Assembly (NCBI GenBank): GCA_021811235.1
Contig: JAJZPG010000023.1
Location: 1 to 44,206 of the forward strand
DNA length: 44,206 nucleotides
Reading direction: 5' to 3'
DNA from: Pseudomonadota bacterium
GTDB taxonomy: Bacteria > Pseudomonadota > Gammaproteobacteria > Burkholderiales > Thiobacillaceae
The notes below the pieces were generated by a model, which was not told the origin of the DNA, searched no databases, and was given only the letters and a program-made list of their open reading frames with translations. Shown here piece by piece: positions 16,936-23,319 of the stretch. Both the position numbers and the translations under genes were made by a program. Numbering within the stretch: position 1 is the first letter of the stretch; the number at the start of each line of letters is the position of its first letter.

Positions 16936-17511
16936 TCAGGCCAATCCGGCAAAGCCCATGAAGGCGAGCGACAGCAGGCCCGCCGTGATGAAACCAATCG
17001 GTGCGCCGGCCAGGCTGTCCGACATCTGCGCCAGCGCCAGACGTTCGCGCAGGCCGGTGAACAGCAGCAGCACCAGGGTGAAGCCGAGCGCGGAACCGAA
17101 GCCGTACAGCAGACTTTCGACGAAGGCGTGCTTTTCCTGCACGTTGAGGATCGCCAGGCCGAGCACCGCGCAGTTGGTGGTGATCAACGGCAGGTAGATG
17201 CCCAGCACCTGATACAGGGCCGGGCTGGTCTTGCGGATCGCCATTTCGGTGAACTGCACCACCGCCGCGATCACCAGGATGAAGGCGAGGATGCGCAGGT
17301 AGGGGATGCCCAGCGGCACCAGCAGCCAGTGCTCCAGCAGCCAGGTGGCGGCGGTCGTCAGGGTCAGCACGAAGGTGGTGGCCATGCCCATCCCGAGGGC
17401 ACCGTCCATTTTCTTCGACACGCCCATGAAAGGACACAGGCCCAGAAACTTCACCAGCACCACGTTGTTGACCAGGGCCGTACCCAGCAGCAGCAGCAGA
17501 TATTCGCTCAT
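16936..17511 (-). CDS. rnfA: Rnf complex membrane subunit RnfA, first gene of the operon
   Basis: A 191-residue inner-membrane subunit with six helices. The signature [20 protein letters not shown] is near residues 14-33, and [13 protein letters not shown] (Cys114) is the second cysteine-bearing loop. RnfA and RnfE coordinate a cluster in the membrane. The ATG at 17511 has GGAGAG about 8 nt upstream and the family N-terminus [11 protein letters not shown] near-perfect -24/-12 promoter lies 27-41 nt upstream, so the whole rnfABCDGEH operon is probably controlled by NifA. Confidence 0.95.
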   Translation of the reverse strand: MSEYLLLLLGTALVNNVVLVKFLGLCPFMGVSKKMDGALGMGMATTFVLTLTTAATWLLEHWLLVPLGIPYLRILAFILVIAAVVQFTEMAIRKTSPALYQVLGIYLPLITTNCAVLGLAILNVQEKHAFVESLLYGFGSALGFTLVLLLFTGLRERLALAQMSDSLAGAPIGFITAGLLSLAFMGFAGLA

Positions 17512-17537
17512 CGGTTCGCTCTCCTGCCTGGAGCGTC

Positions 17538-17552
17538 GCAAGCGGCGTGCCA
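17538..17552 (-). promoter_or_regulatory. Sigma54 (-24/-12) promoter of the rnf operon
   Basis: The minus strand reads TGGCACGCCGCTTGC, a perfect match to TGGCAC-N5-TTGC. The predicted start near 17526 leaves a short leader to the rnfA ATG at 17511. The NifA-type site at 17657-17672 is about 105 nt upstream, the same geometry as at nifIscA and nifV. Confidence 0.9.
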
Positions 17553-17656
17553 AAACGACAGGCACCACCGGTGCACGAAAAATCAAGGCTCTGGCGCATG
17601 AGGCACCAAGTCGGTGCACAAAAAGCGTGTCGCGGTCAGGCCGCGAAACCCGCCTG

Positions 17657-17672
17657 TGTAGCAAAACCGACA
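17657..17672. promoter_or_regulatory. NifA upstream activator sequence shared by rnf and nifL
   Basis: TGTAGCAAAACCGACA matches TGT-N10-ACA exactly. It lies 105 nt from the leftward rnf -24 element and 43 nt from the rightward nifL -24 element, so it could serve both divergent operons, with autoactivation of nifLA. Confidence 0.8.
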
Positions 17673-17714
17673 AAGCACGCCGCCTGCGACGCGACAGCCG
17701 GTGTGATTTCGAAC

Positions 17715-17729
17715 AGGCACGCTTGTTGC
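17715..17729 (+). promoter_or_regulatory. Sigma54-type promoter candidate of nifLA
   Basis: AGGCACGCTTGTTGC has the GG-N10-GC spacing and differs from TGGCAC-N5-TTGC by the first base only. The expected transcription start falls near 17741, which coincides with the first possible ATG of nifL and argues for translation from the later ATG. Confidence 0.7.
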
Positions 17730-17759
17730 GTAAGCCCAATATGTCACAAAAGGATATTC

Positions 17760-17771
17760 ATGTCGCAATGA
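17760..17771 (+). other. Three-codon upstream frame overlapping the nifL start
   Basis: ATG TCG CAA TGA at 17760-17771 is preceded by AAAGGA with 6-nt spacing. Its stop overlaps the ATG of nifL at 17768 (ATGA). It has the better ribosome binding site of the two, so ribosomes may load here and re-initiate on nifL. It could be chance. Confidence 0.35.
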
Positions 17772-19330
17772 GCCAGCCCGCCACCCCTGACGATGCCGAT
17801 CTGCCCACCGACGAGACCGTCGCTGCTGGCGCCTCTGTCCCGCCCCAGGTTTTTCGCCAGGTGGTGGAGCAGGCGGCCCTGGCCATCTCGATCACCGACG
17901 CGCACGCCCACATCCTCTATGCCAACCCGACCTTCGAACGCGTGACCGGCTACTCGCAGACGGAAGTGATCGGGCACAACGAGTCCATCCTGTCGTACCG
18001 GGTCACCCCCAAGATCGTGTATGAAACGCTGTGGGCGCAGCTCAAGCGCCAGCGTCCGTGGAACGGCCTGCTGGTCAACCGGCGCAAGGACGGCAGCCGC
18101 TATCTGGCCGACCTGACCATCACCCCGGTGGTCGACGACGCGGGACAGACCACGCACTACCTCGGCATGCACCGCGACGTCACCGAGGTGCACCGCCTGG
18201 AACGCCAGGTGCAGAATCACAAGGCCTTGATCGAGTCGGTGGTGGACGCGGCGCAGGTCGGCATCGTGCTGCTCGACGAAGACGAGCGCGTGCTGCTGGA
18301 CAACCAGGAATACAAGAAGCTGATCGGCGACCTGGGACAGGAGCCGGCTGCCATCCTGATGGCCACCCTGCGCGCGCAGTTCGGGAGCGAGCTCGAGCGC
18401 GCCCACACCACCCGGCGTCCCCTGTCCAACCGCGAAGTGCTGATCGAACAACCCAACCGGGCGCCGCGATGGTTCTCCTGCTCGATCTCCTGGTTCGAGG
18501 AGCAGGACGTGAGTGCCGATGCCTTTTACGAGCCGGCCAAGCGCAATTACCTGCTGCTGACCATCCAGGACATCAGCGAGCTCAAACGTCAGCAGGAAGC
18601 CATCCGCATCAACGCCCTGCATGCCCTGCTGGCCGAGCAGGAGCGCATCCAGGGCCTGCGCGAAGCGCTGGCCGGCGCGGTGTACCAGCTGGAAGGGCCG
18701 CTCAACCTGCTGGCGGCGGCGGTCAAGATGCTGGACCGGCGCAAGGAGGGCAATGACGAAGCGCTCGCCACGGCGCTCGACGATGCGGTGCGCAATGGCC
18801 GCGAAACCCTGGACACCCTGCGCGCCAGCATTCCCTATGCCGGCGGCGAGGACGCGCAGCCGGTCGAGCTGAACACGGTGTTGCGCGATCTCCTCAAGCT
18901 GTCCACCCCGCGCCTGCTGGCGGCCGGCATCGTGGTCGACTGGCAGCCTGCCGCCCTGCTGCCGGCGATCCCGGGGCGCGCCACGCAGCTGTCCACCCTG
19001 TTCAAGCAGCTGATCGACAACGCCGTGGAAGCGCTCAACGAATCGCGCGGCGGGCCGCGCGAATTGCGCGTGAGCACGCTCGACTGCGGCGACCATATCG
19101 AGGCCGTCATCGAGGACAGCGGCCCGGGCGTGCCGGAAGAGTGGCGCTTCAAGGTGTTCGAGCCCTTCTTCACCACCAAGGGCGCCGACCAGCACCACCT
19201 CGGCATGGGACTGGCGATCGCGCAGGAAATCGTGGCGCGCCATGGCGGCACGCTCGACATCGATCCGTCGTATACGACCGGGTGCCGGATGCGCGTGCAG
19301 CTGCCCTGCCAGCAGGGGAGCGCCTCATGA
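17768..19330 (+). CDS. nifL: NifL, redox- and nitrogen-sensing anti-activator of NifA
   Basis: A 520-residue protein, matching the Azotobacter NifL length. A first PAS domain (residues about 25-150; FAD-binding type, ILYANPTFERVTGYSQTEVIG) is followed by a second PAS (about 155-275), a helical H-like region (HALLAEQERIQGLREAL) without an evident phospho-histidine, and a GHKL ATPase-like domain with N-box LIDNAVEAL, EDSGPGVP, FEPFFTTKG and LGMGLAIAQEI. NifL binds and inhibits NifA when flavin is oxidised or fixed nitrogen is ample. The start at 17768 is preferred to the ATG at 17741, which falls at the predicted transcription start. The stop overlaps the nifA ATG (ATGA), as needed for balanced amounts. 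Confidence 0.93.
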   Translation: MSQPATPDDADLPTDETVAAGASVPPQVFRQVVEQAALAISITDAHAHILYANPTFERVTGYSQTEVIGHNESILSYRVTPKIVYETLWAQLKRQRPWNGLLVNRRKDGSRYLADLTITPVVDDAGQTTHYLGMHRDVTEVHRLERQVQNHKALIESVVDAAQVGIVLLDEDERVLLDNQEYKKLIGDLGQEPAAILMATLRAQFGSELERAHTTRRPLSNREVLIEQPNRAPRWFSCSISWFEEQDVSADAFYEPAKRNYLLLTIQDISELKRQQEAIRINALHALLAEQERIQGLREALAGAVYQLEGPLNLLAAAVKMLDRRKEGNDEALATALDDAVRNGRETLDTLRASIPYAGGEDAQPVELNTVLRDLLKLSTPRLLAAGIVVDWQPAALLPAIPGRATQLSTLFKQLIDNAVEALNESRGGPRELRVSTLDCGDHIEAVIEDSGPGVPEEWRFKVFEPFFTTKGADQHHLGMGLAIAQEIVARHGGTLDIDPSYTTGCRMRVQLPCQQGSAS

Positions 19331-20880
19331 TGGCCCCGCAACGCGAAGACTGGGACGAACTCCAGCACGAGCTGCTGAAGACCGAGCTCGAGACGCTGTA
19401 TCACGTCAGCCAAGTGCTGTCGCGCTCGCTCGACCTCAAGGAAACGCTGAGTTCGGTGCTGCGCGCCCTGCATGAAGGCGTCGGCCTGGAACGCGGCATG
19501 GTCAGCCTGATCGAGCCCGAAACCGGCGCCCTGCTGGTGACCGTGGCGCACGGGCTCGACGAAGCCTATATCGGCGAGATCCGCTACCGCCCCGGCGAAG
19601 GCGTGGTCGGCATGATCCTCGAGGAGGGCGAGCCCATCGTGGTCGAGCGCATCGCCGACGAACCGCGCTTCCTCGGCCGCCTCGGCATCTACGACCCCAA
19701 GGGCGCGTTCGTCGGCGTGCCGATCCGCATCGCGCGCAAGGTGACCGGCGTGCTCGCTGCCCAGCCGGCACCCGGCGCCGAAATCCTGCTCGAGGAGTAC
19801 ACCCACTTCCTGGAAATGGTGGCCAACCTCATCGGCCAAAGCGTGCGGCTCAACCGCGACATCGAATCCGAGCGCCGTTCGTTGACCGAGGAGCGCGACA
19901 GCCTGCGCCGCACCGTGCGCGGGCAGTACGGCTTCGACAACATCATCGGCCACACCCAGGTGATGCGCCGTGTGTTCGAGCAGGCGCGGCTGGTGGCGAA
20001 GTGGAACACCACCGTGCTGATCCGCGGCGAGACCGGCACCGGCAAGGAGCTGATCGCCAACGCCATCCACTACAACTCGCCGCGCGCGCGCAGCCCCATC
20101 GTCAAGCTCAACTGCGCGGCGCTGCCGGAGAACCTGCTGGAATCCGAACTGTTCGGCCACGAGAAGGGCGCGTTCACCGGCGCGGTGGCGCAGCGCAAGG
20201 GCCGCTTCGAGCAGGCCGACGGCGGCACATTGTTCCTCGACGAGGTGGGCGAGGTGTCCGCCGCCTTCCAGTCCAAGCTCCTGCGCGTGCTGCAGGAAGG
20301 CGAACTCGAGCGCGTCGGCGGCACCCGCACCATCAAGGTCGACGTGCGCGTCATCGCCGCCACCCACCGCGACCTCGAGGCCGAGGTCGAGGCCGGGCGC
20401 TTCCGAGAAGACCTGTACTACCGCCTCAACGTGATGCCGATCTACCTGCCCGCGCTGCGCGAGCGGATGGAGGACATCCCCGACATCGCCCGCTTCCTGG
20501 TCGAGAAGATCGGCCGCCAGCAGGGCCGCGAACTCGGGCTCACCGAAGCCGCGCTGCGCGTGCTGATGCACCACGACTGGCCGGGCAACGTGCGCGAACT
20601 GGAGAACTGCCTGGAGCGCGCCGCCGTGCTGACCGAGGGCGGCGTCATCGACCGCGACGCCATCCTGCTCACCGGCATCGACGAGAAGGTGTCGATGGGG
20701 CGCGGCGCGATCCAGGCGGTCGATCTCGACGACCCCAACCTCGACGAGCGCGAGCGTGTCATCGCCGCGCTGGAACAGGCTGGCTGGGTGCAGGCCAAGG
20801 CCGCGCGCCTGCTCGACATGACGCCGCGCCAGATCGCCTATCGCATCCAGATCCTGAAGATCAAGGTGCGGCAGATATGA
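19327..20880 (+). CDS. nifA: NifA, sigma54-dependent activator of nitrogen fixation genes
   Basis: A 517-residue enhancer-binding protein. It has a GAF domain (about 25-180) and a sigma54 AAA+ domain with Walker A GETGTGKE (234-241), the sigma54-contact loop GAFTGA (281-286) and Walker [10 protein letters not shown] (299-307). The C-terminal Fis-type helix-turn-helix (about 475-512, [20 protein letters not shown]) binds TGT-N10-ACA. The linker between AAA+ and DNA-binding domain (about 450-472) has no CX4C-like cysteine pair, so this is the oxygen-insensitive, NifL-controlled class. The first ATG overlaps the nifL stop. Its probable targets in this window are the promoters at 2666, 2914, 7214, 17538 and 17715. 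Confidence 0.96.
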   Translation: MMAPQREDWDELQHELLKTELETLYHVSQVLSRSLDLKETLSSVLRALHEGVGLERGMVSLIEPETGALLVTVAHGLDEAYIGEIRYRPGEGVVGMILEEGEPIVVERIADEPRFLGRLGIYDPKGAFVGVPIRIARKVTGVLAAQPAPGAEILLEEYTHFLEMVANLIGQSVRLNRDIESERRSLTEERDSLRRTVRGQYGFDNIIGHTQVMRRVFEQARLVAKWNTTVLIRGETGTGKELIANAIHYNSPRARSPIVKLNCAALPENLLESELFGHEKGAFTGAVAQRKGRFEQADGGTLFLDEVGEVSAAFQSKLLRVLQEGELERVGGTRTIKVDVRVIAATHRDLEAEVEAGRFREDLYYRLNVMPIYLPALRERMEDIPDIARFLVEKIGRQQGRELGLTEAALRVLMHHDWPGNVRELENCLERAAVLTEGGVIDRDAILLTGIDEKVSMGRGAIQAVDLDDPNLDERERVIAALEQAGWVQAKAARLLDMTPRQIAYRIQILKIKVRQI

Positions 20881-21128
20881 GCCTGTTCACCCCCTGCAAG
20901 GGCAAGACCGCCTGCCGCGACGACGGCGAAACCTGCCTGACGTGCGGGCGCAGCTTTGCGGAAATCGCCCGCACCCGCGAACTGATCGACGCCCTGGCCG
21001 AGCTCGCCTGCGCGCAGGGCTACGACAACGTCGACGAATTCGCCGCCTACGTCGCCCGCAAGCTGGAAAAGAAGGTCAGGCACAGGCGGCAAGGCGCGGC
21101 ACATGAAAGCGCGCATGGCTCTCCCTGA
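20877..21128 (+). CDS. Small Cys-motif protein, DUF1289-like, coupled to nifA
   Basis: An 83-residue protein whose ATG overlaps the nifA stop (ATGA). Cys7, Cys13, Cys20 and Cys23 form a pattern PC-x5-C-x6-C-x2-CGRSFAEIART that resembles DUF1289 proteins, which carry a probable metal or Fe-S site. The C-terminal half is helical, followed by a basic Lys/Arg/His-rich tail. Coupling to nifA suggests a role in control or in nitrogenase Fe-S metabolism; no function is proven. A GC-rich hairpin follows 63 nt later. Confidence 0.8.
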   Translation: MSLFTPCKGKTACRDDGETCLTCGRSFAEIARTRELIDALAELACAQGYDNVDEFAAYVARKLEKKVRHRRQGAAHESAHGSP

Positions 21129-21190
21129 TCCGCGCGACGATCAAGCCATCCAGCCGTCCGCTTAAATACGCTGCGAGCGTCCCGCGCCAC

Positions 21191-21218
21191 GGCCACGCGC
21201 CCAGGTGGGCGCGTGGCC
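21191..21218 (+). terminator. GC hairpin after the nifL-nifA operon
   Basis: GGCCACGCGCCC (21191-21202) pairs perfectly with GGGCGCGTGGCC (21207-21218) around an AGGT loop. There is no long T-run (TCCCGCTTCAATT follows), so termination may be inefficient or Rho-assisted. It lies 63 nt after the nifA-linked small gene. Confidence 0.6.
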
Positions 21219-21385
21219 TCCCGCTTCAATTCGACACGCGCCGCGCGAGACGGGGCATCCCGCATTGCCCATCTCCGTCCGGCCTGATCAGCCGCCGCCT
21301 CTGCGGCTGGTTGGCCAGACCGGGCGATCTTAACCCCACCGCTCCCGCGACTGCCAAGTCCGATCCGCCTTCCATCCCAAGCAAA

Positions 21386-21428
21386 ATTAGTATCTGGCAA
21401 TTTGTTGGTATTCATAAGCTGTACTAAT
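21386..21428. promoter_or_regulatory. Inverted repeat upstream of dctP, possible operator
   Basis: ATTAGTA at 21386-21392 and TACTAAT at 21422-21428 are perfect 7-bp arms separated by 29 nt, about 43 nt before the dctP start. The centre spacing is 36 nt. The binder is unknown, and no regulator gene is adjacent. Confidence 0.4.
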
Positions 21429-21471
21429 GTGAAGCTGCTTTTCCCGTCAATAAAATATCAAGGAGACAGCC

Positions 21472-22623
21472 GTGAACAAGAAAGACAGCCAATCACCCAC
21501 GAATACCGAAACCAAGCTGAGCCGGAGAACCTTCCTCGGCGCAGCGGCTGCCACTGCAACCGGCGCAGCCACGCTGGGATTCCCTGCTGTCGCGAAAGCG
21601 GCGGCCCCGATCAGTCTGCGCTTCCAGAGCACCTGGCCGTCGAAAGACATCTTCCACGAATACGCGGTGGATTTCGCCAACAAGGTGAACGCGATGTCCG
21701 GCAAGGAACTTCGGATCGAGGTTCTGCCTGCGGGGGCGGTGGTCAAGCCCTTCGATCTGCTCGACGCGGTGAGCAAGGGCACGCTGGACGGCGGGCACGG
21801 CGTGATCGCCTACTGGTACGGCAAGAACTCCGCGGTGGCGCTGTGGGGGTCGGGCCCCGCCTTCGGCATGGACCCGAACATGGTGCTGGCGTGGCACTAC
21901 TACGGCGGCGGCAAGGAACTGCTGGAGGAAATCTACAAGAGCATGAACATGGACGTGGTCTCCATGCTCTACGGCCCGATGCCGACCCAGCCCTTCGGCT
22001 GGTTCAAGAAACCCGTGACCAGCGCCGAGCAGATGAAGGGCCTCAAGTTCCGCACCGTGGGCCTGGCGGTGGACATGTACAAGGACCTGGGCGCCGCGGT
22101 GAACCCGTTGCCCGGCGGCGAGATCGTACCGGCCATGGACCGCGGCCTGCTGGACGCGGCCGAATTCAACAATGCGTCCAGCGACAACCTGCTCGGCTTC
22201 CCTGACGTGGCCAAGGTCTGCATGCTGCAAAGCTTCCACCAGTGCAGCGAACAGTTCGAAATCCTGTTCAACAAGAAAAAATACAATTCGCTCAGCGCCG
22301 AACACAAGGCCATCATCAAGTACGCCCTCGAGGCCTCCTCGGCCGACATGTCCTGGAAGGCCATCGATCGCTATTCGCAGGACTACATCGACATGAGCAC
22401 CAAGAAGGGGGTCAAGTTCTACAAGACCCCCGATGCCATCCTGCGCAAGCAGCTGCAGGCCTGGGACAAGATCATGGCGGCGAAGAGCGCGGAAAACCCG
22501 GCCTTCAAGAGGGTGCTCGACTCCATGCGCACCTTCGCCGCCCGCGCGGCGCGCTGGCAGAACGACACCAACGTCGACTACAAGATGGCGTACAACCACT
22601 TCTTCGCCAAGAAGCGGGGTTGA
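21472..22623 (+). CDS. dctP: TRAP transporter periplasmic binding protein (DctP family, Tat-exported)
   Basis: A 383-residue solute-binding protein. The N-terminus carries a twin-arginine signal (LSRRTFLGAAAA) with likely cleavage near AVAKA-AAP (residues 42-45), so it folds before export. The mature part (ISLRFQSTWPSKDIFHEYAVDFANKV, then FRTVGLAVDMYKDLGAAVNPLPGGE) fits the DctP/TakP type that binds monocarboxylic 2-oxo or 2-hydroxy acids through a conserved Arg and often as dimers. The substrate is not certain. Translation starts with GTG at 21472 after AGGAGA. A hairpin with T-run separates it from dctQ, which would leave more mRNA for this subunit. Confidence 0.93.
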   Translation: MNKKDSQSPTNTETKLSRRTFLGAAAATATGAATLGFPAVAKAAAPISLRFQSTWPSKDIFHEYAVDFANKVNAMSGKELRIEVLPAGAVVKPFDLLDAVSKGTLDGGHGVIAYWYGKNSAVALWGSGPAFGMDPNMVLAWHYYGGGKELLEEIYKSMNMDVVSMLYGPMPTQPFGWFKKPVTSAEQMKGLKFRTVGLAVDMYKDLGAAVNPLPGGEIVPAMDRGLLDAAEFNNASSDNLLGFPDVAKVCMLQSFHQCSEQFEILFNKKKYNSLSAEHKAIIKYALEASSADMSWKAIDRYSQDYIDMSTKKGVKFYKTPDAILRKQLQAWDKIMAAKSAENPAFKRVLDSMRTFAARAARWQNDTNVDYKMAYNHFFAKKRG

Positions 22624-22639
22624 CCGGCATAGTCTCGAC

Positions 22640-22671
22640 TGGCCGCCCGGCCCAGGACGGGCGGCCATTTT
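22640..22671 (+). terminator. Intra-operon hairpin between dctP and dctQ
   Basis: TGGCCGCCCG (22640-22649) pairs perfectly with CGGGCGGCCA (22658-22667) around an 8-nt loop and is followed by TTTT. It is a good Rho-independent terminator placed inside the operon, and probably lets only part of the transcripts continue into dctQ-dctM. Confidence 0.8.
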
Positions 22672-22698
22672 CTGCAGCCCATTCCAAGAATTCAATCC

Positions 22699-23319
22699 AT
22701 GCAGAAACTGCTGCTCTTCGTCGACAAGGTCAGCACCTTCGCCGGCCGCCTGTTTGCCTGGTCCATCATCGGACTGACTTTTCTGATTTCCTGGGAAGTG
22801 TTCTCCCGCTACGTCCTCAACACCCCGCACCCCTGGGTGCTGGACGTGCAGATCATGCTCTACGGCATCCTGTTCATGATGGCCGGCGCCTACACCCTGG
22901 CCCACGGCGGGCACGTGCGCGGCGACGTGCTGTACGGCTTCTTCGCCCCGCGCACCCAGGCGACCATCGACCTGGTGCTGTACGTGGTGTTCTTCCTGCC
23001 GGGGATCTTCGCGCTCGCCTATGCCGGCTGGACCTACGCCAACGAATCGCTGGCCATCCGCGAGCAGACCTTCAGCCCTGACCCGCTGCCGCTCTATCCC
23101 TTCAAGTTCATGATCCCAATCGCGGCCGTTTTCCTGCTGCTACAGGGCATCGTCGAGATCCTGCGCTGCCTCGTCTGCCTGCGCGACGGCGCCTGGCCCT
23201 CCCGCGTCGAGGACGTGGAGGAAGTCGACGTCGACAAGCTCAAGCAAATGGTCCACGTGAAAAGCGAGGACATCGAGCGACTCGATCGGTACGTGGTGAA
23301 GCCGGAGGGCCAATCGTGA
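22699..23319 (+). CDS. dctQ: TRAP transporter small membrane subunit (DctQ)
   Basis: A 206-residue membrane protein with four helices (for example WSIIGLTFLISWEVFSRYVL, VLDVQIMLYGILFMMAGAYTLA, and IDLVLYVVFFLPGIFALAYAG). The motif GGHVRGDVLY is typical of the DctQ family. It associates with DctM in the Na+-coupled TRAP permease. The cytoplasmic C-terminus is extended (about residues 165-206) and very acidic before turning basic. The stop overlaps the GTG of dctM. Confidence 0.92.
   Translation: MQKLLLFVDKVSTFAGRLFAWSIIGLTFLISWEVFSRYVLNTPHPWVLDVQIMLYGILFMMAGAYTLAHGGHVRGDVLYGFFAPRTQATIDLVLYVVFFLPGIFALAYAGWTYANESLAIREQTFSPDPLPLYPFKFMIPIAAVFLLLQGIVEILRCLVCLRDGAWPSRVEDVEEVDVDKLKQMVHVKSEDIERLDRYVVKPEGQS

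Larger units (their letters stand above)
21129..21471. other. 343-nt non-coding region between nifLA operon and TRAP operon
   Basis: No gene is seen. The left part holds the GC hairpin at 21191-21218. The right part (21370-21460) is AT-richer and should contain the promoter of dctP. It carries an inverted repeat ATTAGTA (21386-21392) / TACTAAT (21422-21428). No good sigma54 or NifA site was found, so this operon is probably not part of the nif regulon. Confidence 0.6.

Noticed and set aside
21391-21415. TGGCAATTTGTTGGT upstream of dctP as a sigma54 promoter
   Set aside because: The -12 element has GT instead of GC and no NifA or other enhancer site is near.
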